Shown piece after piece: positions 8,755 through 18,278 of a stretch of DNA of 56,406 nucleotides. The position numbers and the translations under genes were made by a program. Source of the DNA: Candidatus Nanopelagicales bacterium (GTDB lineage Bacteria; Actinomycetota; Actinomycetes; S36-B12); NCBI GenBank assembly GCA_017854795.1, contig JAFMHB010000007.1:5682-62087 (forward strand), given 5' to 3'. The stretch's first letter is position 1. The number at the start of each line of letters is the position of its first letter. Under the pieces are notes generated by a model that saw nothing but the letters and a program-made list of their open reading frames with translations, was not told the DNA's origin and ran no database searches.

Positions 8755-10331
8755 AGTGGGATATTTCCGTGCTTCTTGGGTGGCAATGTTGCGCGTTTGG
8801 TGCGCAATGCCCGCAATGCACGGGTGAGCTGCAAACGGGTTTCATGTGGGAAAATCACCCGATCCATGTAGCCCCGCTCTGCTGCAACATAGGGGTTAGC
8901 GAATTTCTCCGTGTATTCCTCGATGCGAGCTGCGCGCTCAGCAACAGGATCGGTGGCGCCAGCAAGTTCCTTGCGGTACAAGATGTTGACCGCGCCCTGG
9001 GCGCCCATAACCGCAATTTCTCCGGTTGGCCAAGCTAAGTTCAGATCAGCCCGCAGGTGCTTTGAACCCATAACCACGTAGGCGCCGCCGTAGGCCTTGC
9101 GGGTGACCACGGTGAGCTTGGGAACAGTTGCTTCGGCGTAGGCGTAAATCAGTTTTGCACCGCGGCGAATAATTCCATCCCACTCTTGATCGGTGCCTGG
9201 CAGGAAGCCGGGGACGTCGACGAAAGTGATGACGGGGATATTGAATGCATCGCAGGTGCGAACAAAACGAGCAGCCTTTTCGGAAGCCTCAATATTGAGG
9301 GTTCCCGCAAACTGCATGGGCTGGTTGGCCACAATGCCAACCGGGTGGCCTTCAACACGACCAAATCCGCACAAAATATTAGGAGCAAACAGTGGTTGGG
9401 TTTCTAGGAAATCACCGTCGTCGAGAACACAGGACAACACTTCGTGCATGTCATAAGGCTGGTTCGGCGAGTCGGGGATTATCGAGTCAAGGGCGTAGTC
9501 CTCTTCGGTGAATTCCATGGATACCTTGGTGGGAATGACAACGGGCTCACTCAAGTTATTGCTGGGGAGATACGACAATAATGCCCGCACATAATCAAGT
9601 GCATCGGTTTCATCTGTTGCCATGTAATGGGCAACACCACTTTTTGAATTGTGAGTGTGTGCTCCACCGAGTTCCTCGAAGGCAACGTCTTCACCGGTGA
9701 CAGTCTTGATGACATCGGGTCCAGTAATAAACATGTGGGAGGTTTTATCCACCATCACAATAAAGTCGGTGATCGCGGGGGAGTAGACGGCTCCACCAGC
9801 ACATGGACCCATGATCAGAGAAATTTGTGGGATCACACCGGATGCCATCACGTTGCGGTAAAAAATCTCGCCATAAAGTGCAAGTGAAACAACACCCTCT
9901 TGAATCCGCGCACCACCGGAGTCATTCAGGCCGATCATCGGGCAACCGGTCTTAAGCGCCAGATCCATGATCTTCACAATTTTTTCACCGAACACTTCAC
10001 CCAAGGAACCACCGAACACCGTGAAATCTTGGGCAAAGACACACACTTGGCGGCCATCGACCGTTCCGTAACCGGTAATTACTCCGTCACCGTAGGGGCG
10101 CGTATTCTCTAGACCAAAGTTGTGTGAGCGGTGCCGGGTGAGGCCGTCAATTGCCTGAAATGAATCGGGGTCAAGGAAGGCTTCAATCCGCTCCATCGCG
10201 GTCATTTTGCCTCGGGCGTGCTGCTTGTCAACAGCATCTTGGCGCTTGCCAGCAGCTTCGGTGCGGCGAGAACGCAATACGTCGGCTCTACCCGCGGTGG
10301 TGTGAATATCGGGGGTGATTTCGGCGCTCAT
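8751..10331 (-). CDS. accD: acyl-CoA carboxylase beta subunit (carboxyltransferase)
   Basis: 526 residues from the ATG at 10331, which has a consensus AGGAGG 5 nt upstream. The 49-residue longer frame is rejected because it runs across birA's own start region. Carboxyltransferase N domain: [13 protein letters not shown] and [13 protein letters not shown], with the oxyanion glycines in [13 protein letters not shown] domain: [26 protein letters not shown] and [10 protein letters not shown]. It moves the carboxyl group from biotin to acetyl-/propionyl-CoA. Divergent from birA (58 bp apart), so the enzyme and its biotinylating ligase share a promoter region. Confidence 0.95.
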   Translation of the reverse strand: MSAEITPDIHTTAGRADVLRSRRTEAAGKRQDAVDKQHARGKMTAMERIEAFLDPDSFQAIDGLTRHRSHNFGLENTRPYGDGVITGYGTVDGRQVCVFAQDFTVFGGSLGEVFGEKIVKIMDLALKTGCPMIGLNDSGGARIQEGVVSLALYGEIFYRNVMASGVIPQISLIMGPCAGGAVYSPAITDFIVMVDKTSHMFITGPDVIKTVTGEDVAFEELGGAHTHNSKSGVAHYMATDETDALDYVRALLSYLPSNNLSEPVVIPTKVSMEFTEEDYALDSIIPDSPNQPYDMHEVLSCVLDDGDFLETQPLFAPNILCGFGRVEGHPVGIVANQPMQFAGTLNIEASEKAARFVRTCDAFNIPVITFVDVPGFLPGTDQEWDGIIRRGAKLIYAYAEATVPKLTVVTRKAYGGAYVVMGSKHLRADLNLAWPTGEIAVMGAQGAVNILYRKELAGATDPVAERAARIEEYTEKFANPYVAAERGYMDRVIFPHETRLQLTRALRALRTKRATLPPKKHGNIPL

Positions 10332-10377
10332 GAATCCTCCTGGGTGGGTCTTGCAACTCGCTCTTGGTCTACCTGCG

Positions 10378-10383
10378 TACCTT
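10378..10383 (+). promoter_or_regulatory. candidate -10 of a leaderless birA promoter
   Basis: TACCTT, 6-nt spacer, GTG at 10390. The start was chosen partly because of this match, so the two are not independent. Confidence 0.4.
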
Positions 10384-10389
10384 ATCGGC

Positions 10390-11205
10390 GTGGATGAATT
10401 CGCTGAGCAGGATGACCCAAGTGATTTTGTGACGTTGATCCCATTGATCCCATTGCTCCCATTGAGCCCGGAGGTCATCTCGTTAAATACCGTCGATTCA
10501 ACGAATAGTGAATTAATCCGACGATGTCACGTTGGGGCTGTTGCCCCTTGGACCGTGGTCGTTGCATCGGAGCAAAGCGCCGGCCGTGGCAGACTCGATC
10601 GCAATTGGCAAAGTGAACCCGGAAGTGGATTGTGGTGCTCGGTACTCGTGGACCTTTCCGGTTGTGAAGCACCGACGTGGCTGCCCCTAGTCGCCGGACT
10701 GGCAGTTTTTGACGCTTGTACAAGACTGGGCGCCAGCGTTGAACTGAAGTGGCCCAATGATGTAACCGCCAACGGCGCCAAACTTGGCGGGATACTGATC
10801 GAGTCAGCAGGAGCCCCTAGCCAATGGGTTGTGGGTATCGGGATCAATGTCACCCGCGCGCACTTCCCGAACTCGGTAGCACTGGCTGATGTATGTGGGG
10901 AAGCATTCGAAATCACATCAGTTCTGGCTGAAGTTGTTAATTCACTTCATGACCACATTGAGTCCTGGCGAGAGGCGAATTGGGACACTGCCAATCCGTC
11001 AGCTCGCTATCACAGCGTGTGCTCCAGCATCGGGGCTGAGCTGCACATCACCCGACCCAATGAGGAACCTTTCGAAGCACAGGGACTCGGTCTTGATGAA
11101 TACGGCCACTTAATAATTGCTCGGTCAGGGGACAGGCGCGAGATTGTCATCGCAGCGGATGTGGTTCATGCCACAATTAAGCCATGTACCCCGAAAAACT
11201 CTTAG
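10390..11205 (+). CDS. birA: biotin--[acetyl-CoA-carboxylase] ligase
   Basis: 271 residues from the GTG at 10390; a start at 10315 would overlap accD and lacks support. It is a monofunctional ligase without the N-terminal DNA-binding domain. Motifs: [18 protein letters not shown] (biotinyl-AMP loop), LKWPNDV with the catalytic Lys, KLGGILIES and VVGIGINV. It attaches biotin to the BCCP Lys of the alpha subunit. Four 9-bp tandem repeats encode [12 protein letters not shown] at its N-terminus. Its 3' end overlaps the PH-domain gene by 22 nt. Confidence 0.93.
   Translation: MDEFAEQDDPSDFVTLIPLIPLLPLSPEVISLNTVDSTNSELIRRCHVGAVAPWTVVVASEQSAGRGRLDRNWQSEPGSGLWCSVLVDLSGCEAPTWLPLVAGLAVFDACTRLGASVELKWPNDVTANGAKLGGILIESAGAPSQWVVGIGINVTRAHFPNSVALADVCGEAFEITSVLAEVVNSLHDHIESWREANWDTANPSARYHSVCSSIGAELHITRPNEEPFEAQGLGLDEYGHLIIARSGDRREIVIAADVVHATIKPCTPKNS
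10435..10470. repeat. four 9-bp tandem repeats in the 5' end of birA
   Basis: TTGATCCCA, TTGATCCCA, TTGCTCCCA, TTGAGCCCG. The unit is a multiple of three, so copy-number change would lengthen or shorten the Leu-x-Pro run without breaking the frame. Confidence 0.85.
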
Positions 11206-11690
11206 CCCCCGGCGAGACAATCGCATTTGAACTCAAGCCGCATTGGCGCGCCTTAATCTGGCCAGCATTCGTCTTGGTCATCGAGGTATTCATTGCAACG
11301 TGGGCCTTCTTCGCTTTTGATAGCACAATATTTCGTTGGATTGTTGTCATAGTCGGCGTAATTATTTTGACGTGGCAGGTGGCCCTTCCTTTCCTAACCT
11401 GGCTCACAACGCAGTACGTGTTTACCAGTCGTCGAATAATTGTTCGGCGTGGTTTGCTGACCAAGCAGGGCAGGGACATGCCGCTTTCGAAAGTCAATAA
11501 CGTTTCCTTTGAAGTCAGTGTCCTGGGTCGAGTTTTGAACTACGGAACATTAGAGGTTGAGTCTGCAAGTGATGACGGTGATTTGGTGATTAACGATGTC
11601 CCCAATGTTGAGGACATCCAACGTCAGGTGTACGAACTCCATGAACTTGATGATTCCCGCCGTCGTGGTCGTGGCTCAGTTCCCGAGTAA
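11184..11690 (+). CDS. PH-domain (bPH2-type) membrane protein
   Basis: 168 residues with two N-terminal membrane helices (about 25-45 and 50-75), then a soluble bacterial PH domain beginning YVFTSRRIIVRRGLLTKQGRDMPLSKVNNV. LGRVLNYGTLEV and a charged tail follow. The family is also seen as YdbS-like. Position after birA (22-nt overlap) is conserved in actinobacteria (Rv3278c-like, from memory). Function is unknown beyond a membrane location. It converges with the GtrA-like gene, with 6 bp between stops. Confidence 0.85.
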   Translation: MYPEKLLAPGETIAFELKPHWRALIWPAFVLVIEVFIATWAFFAFDSTIFRWIVVIVGVIILTWQVALPFLTWLTTQYVFTSRRIIVRRGLLTKQGRDMPLSKVNNVSFEVSVLGRVLNYGTLEVESASDDGDLVINDVPNVEDIQRQVYELHELDDSRRRGRGSVPE

Positions 11691-11696
11691 GGAAAA

Positions 11697-12221
11697 TCAG
11701 ATTGGCGTGATCGCATCACGTTCGGCGAGGTCACGTTCGTCTTGGTGCTCGGCGTCATCGGGGATTGCAGGGAAAACGAATTTGCGGTACGACCAGAACC
11801 TAAACATGGTGCCTAGGCCAAGACCAACGACATTTGCGCTGATGTTGTCAGCCAGTGCACTGTCCCAGCCCATGACGTAGTGGCTAAACCAGAGACAGCT
11901 GATTGCGATCAGTAGTGCAACCGCATTTAACGCAAAAAACATTAAGTATTCGCGCCCCATGTTGGTGCGACCTCGTTGCCGAAAAGTCCAATATCTGTTT
12001 CCGAAGTAAGCGAATGTTGTTGCTACCGCGACACTAATGATTTTTGAGGAGATGGGTCGGTCAAACATGGGGCCTTCTCCACCGGCAAAGCGCAAAAAGT
12101 TGAACAATCCGATATCAATGACAAGGGCGGCCAGTCCAACAATTCCGAATTTAGCGAGTTCGCGCCAGATTCCGGCAACCCACGTGCGCACGGACCGCGT
12201 ACCACTTTTGGAACCATGCAT
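11697..12221 (-). CDS. GtrA-like four-helix membrane protein
   Basis: 174 residues with four predicted membrane helices: FGIVGLAALVIDIGLFNFL, a second around SVAVATTFAYFGNRYWTF, a third in FFALNAVALLIAISCLW and a fourth near NISANVVGLGLGTMFRFW. The NRYWTFR and RFWSYRKFVF blocks are typical of GtrA, which is thought to flip or support polyprenyl-linked sugars. It faces purK across 55 bp. The ATG has no Shine-Dalgarno, but TAGACT ends 6 nt before it. It may assist the glycosyltransferases nearby (inference). Confidence 0.88.
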   Translation of the reverse strand: MHGSKSGTRSVRTWVAGIWRELAKFGIVGLAALVIDIGLFNFLRFAGGEGPMFDRPISSKIISVAVATTFAYFGNRYWTFRQRGRTNMGREYLMFFALNAVALLIAISCLWFSHYVMGWDSALADNISANVVGLGLGTMFRFWSYRKFVFPAIPDDAEHQDERDLAERDAITPI

Positions 12222-12227
12222 TCGCGG

Positions 12228-12233
12228 AGTCTA
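12228..12233 (-). promoter_or_regulatory. candidate -10 of a leaderless gtrA-like promoter
   Basis: TAGACT, 6-nt spacer, ATG. It faces the purK -10 only 31 bp away, so the two promoters share one short intergenic region. Confidence 0.5.
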
Positions 12234-12264
12234 ACTATGCACGGGGGCAGTCGGCGGTAAGTAC

Positions 12265-12270
12265 TAAGTT
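12265..12270 (+). promoter_or_regulatory. candidate -10 of a leaderless purK promoter
   Basis: TAAGTT, 6-nt spacer TCTCCT, GTG start. Confidence 0.5.
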
Positions 12271-12276
12271 TCTCCT

Positions 12277-13443
12277 GTGAATCAAAGTGGCGGGCATGAA
12301 CTCGGTCCCACCGTCGGCATGATTGGAGCTGGGCAGTTAGCTCAAATGAGTGTCGCCCCTGCTACTGCATTGGGAATTCGTTTTAAGGTTTTAGCCAATA
12401 ACTTGGAAGAACCAGCGGCACTCGTGGTCGCGGACACCACCATTGGTTCTAAAGATGACCCACAAACGGTGCTCGCATTTGCCCAGTCCTGTGACGTGGT
12501 GACATTTGATCACGAACTTCTCACCCCAGCCGTGATGGAAGTGTTGAAAAATTGCGGTAAGCCGGTGTATCCAAGTCCACAGGCGGTGATCTACGCCCAG
12601 GACAAACTTGCAATGCGTCAGGCGCTCACCGACCTGGGAATCCCGTGCCCGCGCTGGTCCCAAGTTGATTCCGAAACCGACGCCTCAATTTTTGCGCAAG
12701 AAGTGGGCTACCCGTTCATCTTAAAAACTTCCCGTGGAGGGTACGACGGCAAAGGTGTGTGGTTCGTCAATAGCGAGTCAGAGATCAGCGCCGTTTTCGC
12801 GAATGAACTTCCACCCGGGTCCCACTGGCTGGCCGAGGAAAAAGTGAATTTCACTCGAGAGTTGGCAGCCCAGGTGGCCCGTTCACCCAGTGATCAGTGC
12901 GTCGCCTACCCGGTGGTGCAGACAACTCAGCGCAATGGAATATGTTCACAAGTGATCGCTCCTGCCCCAGATCTCGACCCCCAGATCGCTGTTTTGGCTC
13001 AGGAAATTGCGCTGAGAATTGCGCGAGAGCTTGACGTTGTGGGAATGCTCGCTGTTGAATTATTTGACACCGGTGACGGGGTGCTGGTCAATGAACTCGC
13101 CATGCGTGCGCACAACTCTGGCCACTGGAGTATTGAGGGGGCCACCACGAGCCAGTTCGAAAACCATTTGCGGGCTGTTCTTGACCTACCTCTAGGCTCG
13201 CCGCGCGCGATTGCAACGTGGTCGGTGATGGGAAATATTTTGGGTGGCGATGTCCCTAATCTTTACAGTGCCTACCGCCATGTTTTTGCCCGCGATCAGG
13301 AGCTTCATGTGCATCTGTATGGAAAAGTGGTGAAACCGGGCCGCAAAGTGGGACATGTGACCGCGATTGGCTCTGACCTGACAGACTTATGCAATCGAGT
13401 GGATCACGCGGTTTCCTATTTCACAGGAGAAATAAATGAGTAG
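12277..13443 (+). CDS. purK: N5-carboxyaminoimidazole ribonucleotide synthase
   Basis: 388 residues, an ATP-grasp enzyme. GMIGAGQLAQM begins the N-terminal Rossmann-like domain. VTFDHELL corresponds to the usual FExE region. FILKTSRGGYDGKGVWFV is the ATP-grasp nucleotide loop, and ELAMRAHNSGHWSIEGATTSQFENHLRA is the signature C-terminal block. It carboxylates AIR with bicarbonate and ATP for de novo purine synthesis, and PurE then isomerises the product. The start is GTG with a TAAGTT hexamer 6 nt upstream. It overlaps purE by 8 nt. Confidence 0.95.
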   Translation: MNQSGGHELGPTVGMIGAGQLAQMSVAPATALGIRFKVLANNLEEPAALVVADTTIGSKDDPQTVLAFAQSCDVVTFDHELLTPAVMEVLKNCGKPVYPSPQAVIYAQDKLAMRQALTDLGIPCPRWSQVDSETDASIFAQEVGYPFILKTSRGGYDGKGVWFVNSESEISAVFANELPPGSHWLAEEKVNFTRELAAQVARSPSDQCVAYPVVQTTQRNGICSQVIAPAPDLDPQIAVLAQEIALRIARELDVVGMLAVELFDTGDGVLVNELAMRAHNSGHWSIEGATTSQFENHLRAVLDLPLGSPRAIATWSVMGNILGGDVPNLYSAYRHVFARDQELHVHLYGKVVKPGRKVGHVTAIGSDLTDLCNRVDHAVSYFTGEINE

Positions 13444-13927
13444 CGAAAAGATTCAAGTTGCCGTCTGCATGGGCAGTGATTCCGATTGGCCCGTAATGCG
13501 CGCAGCGACGCAGATTCTGACCGACCTGGGTATTAGTAACAAGCCCTACGTTCTCTCAGCCCACCGGATGCCGCTGGAGATGACCGAATTTGCCCAAAGT
13601 GCACGTGCGAATGGTTTCGACGTGATAATTGCTGGTGCAGGTGGCGCCGCACACCTACCCGGCATGATCGCCTCCCTGACAACACTTCCCGTGATCGGTG
13701 TTCCTGTTGCTGCGACCAAACTCGATGGCATGGACGCGCTACTCTCGATTGTGCAGATGCCGGCAGGGATACCTGTTGCAACAGTGGCAATTGACAACGC
13801 AAAGAACGCAGGACTTTTAGCCGCTCGCATGCTGGGAATTACCGACAGTGAGATCACACAAAAACTTGAGAATTATGCTCGCGAGCTCAATGCCCAAGCC
13901 GCAGCCAAGCAAAGCAAGCTCATCTAG
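13436..13927 (+). CDS. purE: N5-carboxyaminoimidazole ribonucleotide mutase
   Basis: 163 residues, class I PurE. The motifs VCMGSDSDWPVMRAA, LSAHRMPLEM (active-site His) and AGAGGAAHLPGMIASLTTLPVIGVP with MDALLSIVQMPAGIPVATVAI are complete. It converts N5-CAIR to CAIR. The start lies within the end of purK (8-nt overlap) with an AGGAG ribosome-binding site inside the purK coding region, so the two are coupled. The 3' end overlaps the convergent CoA-binding gene by 4 nt. Confidence 0.96.
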   Translation: MSSEKIQVAVCMGSDSDWPVMRAATQILTDLGISNKPYVLSAHRMPLEMTEFAQSARANGFDVIIAGAGGAAHLPGMIASLTTLPVIGVPVAATKLDGMDALLSIVQMPAGIPVATVAIDNAKNAGLLAARMLGITDSEITQKLENYARELNAQAAAKQSKLI

Positions 13928-14337
13928 TTCGGTGAACTGGGGAAATTTTTTCGCCACTCGATCGCTGGGCATTTATTCATAACAACTATGAGACCAGCAG
14001 CCTGAGCCCGTTCGGCGGCCGCCTCGTCGGTGACACCAAGTTGCATCCAGATCACTTTCGCTCCCGCTTCAACGCCTTGGTCACTTAATTGACCTACCCG
14101 AGAACTGTTCACAAATAGGTCAACAACATCGGGTGGACCCCACACTTCGCTCGCTTTCGAAATGGTGGCAAAACCCTGTTCGCCGTGCACCATCTCGGCG
14201 CGGGGGTAAATCGGAACAATCTGTTTGCCGTGGTCTTGAAGAAATTTTGCTACCCCAAAAGCCGGTCGATCAGGATTGTTGCCTAGGCCAACAACAAACC
14301 ATAGGTGGGTATTCTCAAGAATCTCAGGAATCTCCAT
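13924..14337 (-). CDS. CoA-binding (YccU-like) protein
   Basis: 137 residues from the ATG at 14337, 8 nt after the ugd stop; a longer frame starting inside ugd is less likely. The Rossmann-type CoA-binding pattern is clear: WFVVGLGNNPDRPAFGVAKFL, IVPIYPRAE, DVVDLFVNSSRV, KVIWMQLGV and the terminal MNKCPAIEW. The family binds CoA, but its role is unknown. No ribosome-binding site is visible in the 8-nt gap, so translation is probably coupled to ugd. Confidence 0.88.
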   Translation of the reverse strand: MEIPEILENTHLWFVVGLGNNPDRPAFGVAKFLQDHGKQIVPIYPRAEMVHGEQGFATISKASEVWGPPDVVDLFVNSSRVGQLSDQGVEAGAKVIWMQLGVTDEAAAERAQAAGLIVVMNKCPAIEWRKNFPSSPN

Positions 14338-14345
14338 GCAAATGA

Positions 14346-15689
14346 TTAGGCGGTAGGTCGACCCAGTGCTCGGATATTCCAGCCGGCCGCACGCCAAGCA
14401 GTGACATCTAACTTATTTCGAGCATCGATAATATTTTTTTGGGAAACAACTTTCGCAAGTTCAGTGGGATCAATTTCTCGGTACTGCATCCACTCGGTAG
14501 CGTGAATGATCAGATCCGCATGGGTGGCAGCCTTCATGGCATCAAGCGAGTAGGTCAAAGTTGGGTAAACACGTTCAGCGTTAATGGTGCCCTTGGGGTC
14601 GTGCACAACAACTGTTGCGCCGGCGTTGGCAAGTGCGACTGCAACATCAAGTGCGGGTGAGTCGCGAACGTCATCACTGTCGGGCTTAAACGTTGCACCA
14701 AACATGCAAATGGTTTTCCCGCGCAGTTCACCACCAAGTTCCTTGCGGGCGAGGTCAACCGTGTGACTGCGACGACGTAGGTTGATTTGGTCAACTTCGC
14801 GCAAAAATGTGAGGGCTTCTTCGGCGCCGAGTTCTCCGGCCCGCGCCATGAATGCACGAATATCTTTGGGAAGGCAGCCACCACCGAAGCCAAGGCCAGC
14901 TCCGAGGAACTTGTTTCCAATTCGAGTGTCGTAACCGATTGCTTCCGCAAGTTGTACAACGTCAGCACCGGCGGCTTCACACACCTCTGCCATCGCATTA
15001 ATAAATGAAATTTTGGTGGCCAAAAATGAGTTAGCGGCAACTTTGACCAACTCGGCGGTAGGAAAATCGGTGACGAGGAAAGGAATTCCCTTCTCGATCA
15101 TCGGGGCGTAGACCTCACGCATTCGTGCTACTGCATTCGGTGAGGTGACCCCAACGACTAAGCGATCTGGTTCCAAAGTGTCCTGAACCGCGAAACCCTC
15201 GCGTAGGAACTCGGGGTTCCAGGCAACCTCAACGCCGGGGGCTGACCTTTTCAGTATTTCGGCTATTTTTTCGGCCGTACCCACCGGCACGGTTGATTTG
15301 CCAACAACGAGATCGGTGGGGGATAGGTGTGGGGCGAGGGATTCAACGGCTCCGAAAACCTGGGACACGTCGGCGGCATAGGACCCTGATTGTTGCGGGG
15401 TTCCCACACAAATAAAGTGAATGTCAGCGAAGTCGGCGACCTCGGCAAATGAAGTCGTGAACTTCACCCGCCCAGCTGCGATATTGCGCTGGAGAACTTC
15501 CTCGAGTTCGGGCTCGTAGAAGGGGACTTGGCCAGAGTTGAGCAGGTCAACTTTTTCGGGAACAACGTCGAGCCCGATCACCTCAAATCCCAATTCGGCC
15601 ATGCAGGCTGCGTGGGTCGCCCCGAGGTAGCCGGTGCCAATCACGGATAGTCGCAAGTTCTGCTGGATCGGCTGGGTCGAAGAGGTCAT
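14346..15689 (-). CDS. ugd: UDP-glucose 6-dehydrogenase
   Basis: 447 residues. NAD-binding LSVIGTGYLGATHAACMAELG lies at 14-34, VPVGTAEKI and WNPEFLREG follow, and the catalytic Cys is Cys272 in GFGGGCLPKDIRAF. The C-terminal domain contains FGATFKPDSDDVRDSPALDV. It oxidises UDP-glucose twice to UDP-glucuronate, a precursor for acidic surface polysaccharide. It is divergent from, and borders, the glycosyltransferase cluster it likely feeds. The ATG is preceded by TAATCT at 6 nt (leaderless signature). Confidence 0.95.
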   Translation of the reverse strand: MTSSTQPIQQNLRLSVIGTGYLGATHAACMAELGFEVIGLDVVPEKVDLLNSGQVPFYEPELEEVLQRNIAAGRVKFTTSFAEVADFADIHFICVGTPQQSGSYAADVSQVFGAVESLAPHLSPTDLVVGKSTVPVGTAEKIAEILKRSAPGVEVAWNPEFLREGFAVQDTLEPDRLVVGVTSPNAVARMREVYAPMIEKGIPFLVTDFPTAELVKVAANSFLATKISFINAMAEVCEAAGADVVQLAEAIGYDTRIGNKFLGAGLGFGGGCLPKDIRAFMARAGELGAEEALTFLREVDQINLRRRSHTVDLARKELGGELRGKTICMFGATFKPDSDDVRDSPALDVAVALANAGATVVVHDPKGTINAERVYPTLTYSLDAMKAATHADLIIHATEWMQYREIDPTELAKVVSQKNIIDARNKLDVTAWRAAGWNIRALGRPTA

Positions 15690-15695
15690 TGAGCA

Positions 15696-15701
15696 AGATT
15701 A
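15696..15701 (-). promoter_or_regulatory. candidate -10 of a leaderless ugd promoter
   Basis: TAATCT, 6-nt spacer TGCTCA, ATG. Confidence 0.5.
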
Positions 15702-15756
15702 GTGTGATTGGCCCTCCGTTTCTCACCGCTAGCCCCGTTGGGCGGGTCTTACCCTC

Positions 15757-15762
15757 TAAAGT
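15757..15762 (+). promoter_or_regulatory. candidate -10 before the first glycosyltransferase of the cluster
   Basis: TAAAGT, 7-nt spacer, GTG at 15770. Another in-frame GTG lies at 15761, inside the hexamer. Confidence 0.35.
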
Positions 15763-15769
15763 GCTTACC

Positions 15770-17293
15770 GTGAAGGGCTCAAATCGCGTGGCGGCTCCCA
15801 AAGTGCGTCGAGGTCGTGATGGGAATGTGACGATCCGGGTTCATAACCGAGATTCACTGCGTGAATTGATAGTTGAAGTAGCCACATCCGGTGAGTTGAC
15901 ATTGTCGGTGAATCTGATCATTGATCACGCTAGGGCTCCGCGTTCGGGTTGGCTGGGAAACCCGGAACTTGCACTGTCTCAATTCTCGGGTCGGTGGACG
16001 GAAACAGGCTTTGAAGCCGAAGCAACCGTTGCCACGGAACTTCCACTTGCGGTCGTGCTGTCGGGGTTATTGCGCGCTTGCACGCCAACTGCAGGTGGGG
16101 TTTTCGCTCCGAAAGTGAGTTGGGACCCCGCGGCACTCCCACGCAATGGAAACCTCGCGGAAACTCTTCGACATTTAGTGAGTGCCAATCCGAGTGAAAA
16201 TCCTCACCTTCGATCCACGGACCTCATCATCACAGGGGAGAGTGCCTGGTTAACGGCGACTGACACTGAGTTTGTGGTGAACCCACTCGTGCACCGCCCA
16301 ATTGGCCGTCGCTCACTTGTGCAAGCCAATGTTCTTGCGGCTTCATCTTTTTCACTTCCTGCATCACTTGACGCATCCACTGTTCACCAACTTCGCGGGG
16401 TTACCGGGTTGACCGAAACAACCGTGCTTACCTCTACACAAAAAATTCAGTTACAGGCTTGTGGAGTCAATCTTGATGTCGCAACCGCGAATCCCAGAGA
16501 AAGTGAATTTGTATCGATTGCCCGGCGCAATATTGCACTGCGTAAGCACTCGCCTCATCCGCAGATTTTTGGTTGGCCAAGTGTTTCCATGCTGTTGGTA
16601 ACGAATCGCGAAGATTATTTGCACGCAATAGTCGATTTACTCGCCCGGCAAACGTATCCGAATCTAGAACTTGTGCTCCTCACGCATGGCTTTGAACTCG
16701 ACTCTCATATTGGCGCGCACCTTTCCGAGTTACCCTTCCCTGCTCTGACTCGGTCGGTACCGGACACCCTGAACTTGGGTGAAATTCTCACGGTCGCAAG
16801 CTCCCTCGCAAGTGGTGATCTCATTACGAAAATTGACGATGACGACTTTTATGGACCAGAGCATGTTTGGGATTTGGTCACAGCCCGCATGTTTTCTGGG
16901 GCTCAACTTGTGGGCAAGGCGCTTGACAATATTTATCTTGCGGGCGCTGATGTCACGGTGTTTCGACCAACGTACGCGGCCGAAAAATACGCGAAGTTTG
17001 TCGCTGGTGGAACTTTGCTGATTTCCCAATCAGACCTGCGCGAGGTGGGTGGTTGGCGACCCGTGCCGAAATCAGTGGACCTGGCTTTAATCGAACGGGT
17101 CACCGAACACGGGGGATTGATCTACCGAACCCACGGCCACGGTTACATCTACGTTCGACACGCTCAGGATTCCGCAGCGGTCAACACGTCACTTGTTTCT
17201 GACGCGCATTTTCGAAAAGATATTGCTGGTGAAGTAATTGGTGTAGACAGCAGTATTTTGCTCGGATACGCGGATTTGGACTTGGAGCACTAG
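15770..17293 (+). CDS. family 2 glycosyltransferase with a long N-terminal extension
   Basis: 507 residues from the GTG at 15770; a TTG at 15689 in the same frame is also possible but would overlap ugd. The C-terminal ~230 residues are GT-A fold: SMLLVTNREDYLHAIVDLLARQTYPNLELVLL, the metal-binding acidic cluster in KIDDDDFYGPEH, then LREVGGW. The N-terminal ~270 residues are not recognisable to me and may be an acceptor- or partner-binding module. No membrane helix. It heads a tight forward operon (4-nt gap to the next gene) and acts on the cytoplasmic side in surface-polymer assembly; sugar specificity unknown. Confidence 0.8.
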   Translation: MKGSNRVAAPKVRRGRDGNVTIRVHNRDSLRELIVEVATSGELTLSVNLIIDHARAPRSGWLGNPELALSQFSGRWTETGFEAEATVATELPLAVVLSGLLRACTPTAGGVFAPKVSWDPAALPRNGNLAETLRHLVSANPSENPHLRSTDLIITGESAWLTATDTEFVVNPLVHRPIGRRSLVQANVLAASSFSLPASLDASTVHQLRGVTGLTETTVLTSTQKIQLQACGVNLDVATANPRESEFVSIARRNIALRKHSPHPQIFGWPSVSMLLVTNREDYLHAIVDLLARQTYPNLELVLLTHGFELDSHIGAHLSELPFPALTRSVPDTLNLGEILTVASSLASGDLITKIDDDDFYGPEHVWDLVTARMFSGAQLVGKALDNIYLAGADVTVFRPTYAAEKYAKFVAGGTLLISQSDLREVGGWRPVPKSVDLALIERVTEHGGLIYRTHGHGYIYVRHAQDSAAVNTSLVSDAHFRKDIAGEVIGVDSSILLGYADLDLEH

Positions 17294-17297
17294 GTAA

Positions 17298-18278
17298 ATG
17301 AATTCTTTCCCAACTGTTGCAATCGTGATGCCGGTACTTAATGAAGAAGACCACCTCGAGTCAGCGATCCAACGTTTACTTGCCCAGGACTACCAAGGTG
17401 AAATGGTGATCGTTCTTGCCGTTGCCCCATCACGTGATCGCACCGAAGTGATCGCGGCCGAACTTGCACAACGTCATCCGAGCCTGAGAGTGGTAGCCAA
17501 CCCCAGCGGAAGAACCCCTGCGGCGTTGAACGCGGCCATCAGGGCGTCACAATCCGAAGTGGTTGTTCGAGTGGACGGCCACGCGCTCATTCCAGTTGAC
17601 TACATCCGCGTTGGTGTCGAGACTTTGAATCGAAGTGGAGCCGACAATGTCGGTGGAGTTATGGCAGCAAGTGGCTTGACGCCAATGCAAAAAGCGATCG
17701 CCGCCGCAATGACGTCAAAATTTGGTGTTGGCGGGGCAGCATTTCATGTTGGCGGTACCGAGGGTGAAGCACTTACCGTGTATTTGGGTTGCTTTCGTAG
17801 AAGTGCCCTGGAGCGGGTTGGCGGCTACGACGAATCGATGGTTCGAGCCCAGGACTGGGAGATGAATCACCGTATACGTGAAACCGGTGGCACAGTGTGG
17901 TTCACGCCCGAGATGGTCGTGACCTACCGCCCTCGCCCGAGTCTCAGTGCGCTTGCGCGTCAGTATTTCGGATACGGAACGTGGCGCCGAGAAGTTGCTC
18001 GTAGATACCGTGAAACGATCTCACTGCGATATCTAGCCGCGCCCGCACTTGTCCTCGCACTGTGTCTCGGACTTTTTCTGGTGCTCATTGGAGCATTTGC
18101 ATCACAGCAATTATTAGTGTGGGTGGGTCTGGTTCCACTCATTGCATATTTATTGGGAGTAATTGGGGCAAGTGTGATTTCTAGGGCTGGTCGCACTGGA
18201 CTTTTATTACCTTTCGTCTTTCCGGTTCTGCACATTTCATGGGGGCTCGGGTTTCTCATTGGTCGGGCTAAGTCATGA
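17298..18278 (+). CDS. membrane-anchored family 2 glycosyltransferase (ExoA-like)
   Basis: 326 residues. Catalytic domain 1-235: VAIVMPVLNEEDHL, NPSGRTPAALNAAI, VVVRVDGHALIP (DxD-like), GGYDESMVRAQDWEMNHRI. The C-terminal ~80 residues form three or so membrane helices (APALVLALCLGLFLVLIGAF onward). This architecture resembles succinoglycan ExoA-type enzymes that extend lipid-linked sugars at the inner face. The next gene starts within its stop codon (ATGA). Confidence 0.87.
   Translation: MNSFPTVAIVMPVLNEEDHLESAIQRLLAQDYQGEMVIVLAVAPSRDRTEVIAAELAQRHPSLRVVANPSGRTPAALNAAIRASQSEVVVRVDGHALIPVDYIRVGVETLNRSGADNVGGVMAASGLTPMQKAIAAAMTSKFGVGGAAFHVGGTEGEALTVYLGCFRRSALERVGGYDESMVRAQDWEMNHRIRETGGTVWFTPEMVVTYRPRPSLSALARQYFGYGTWRREVARRYRETISLRYLAAPALVLALCLGLFLVLIGAFASQQLLVWVGLVPLIAYLLGVIGASVISRAGRTGLLLPFVFPVLHISWGLGFLIGRAKS

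Noticed and set aside
8424-9038. 204-codon open frame on the plus strand
   Set aside because: Crosses maf, accE and accD on the other strand; no recognisable motif.
10332-10478. N-terminal extension of accD (49 residues)
   Set aside because: No ribosome-binding site; made of the reverse of the birA 9-bp repeats; the ATG at 10331 has a consensus AGGAGG.
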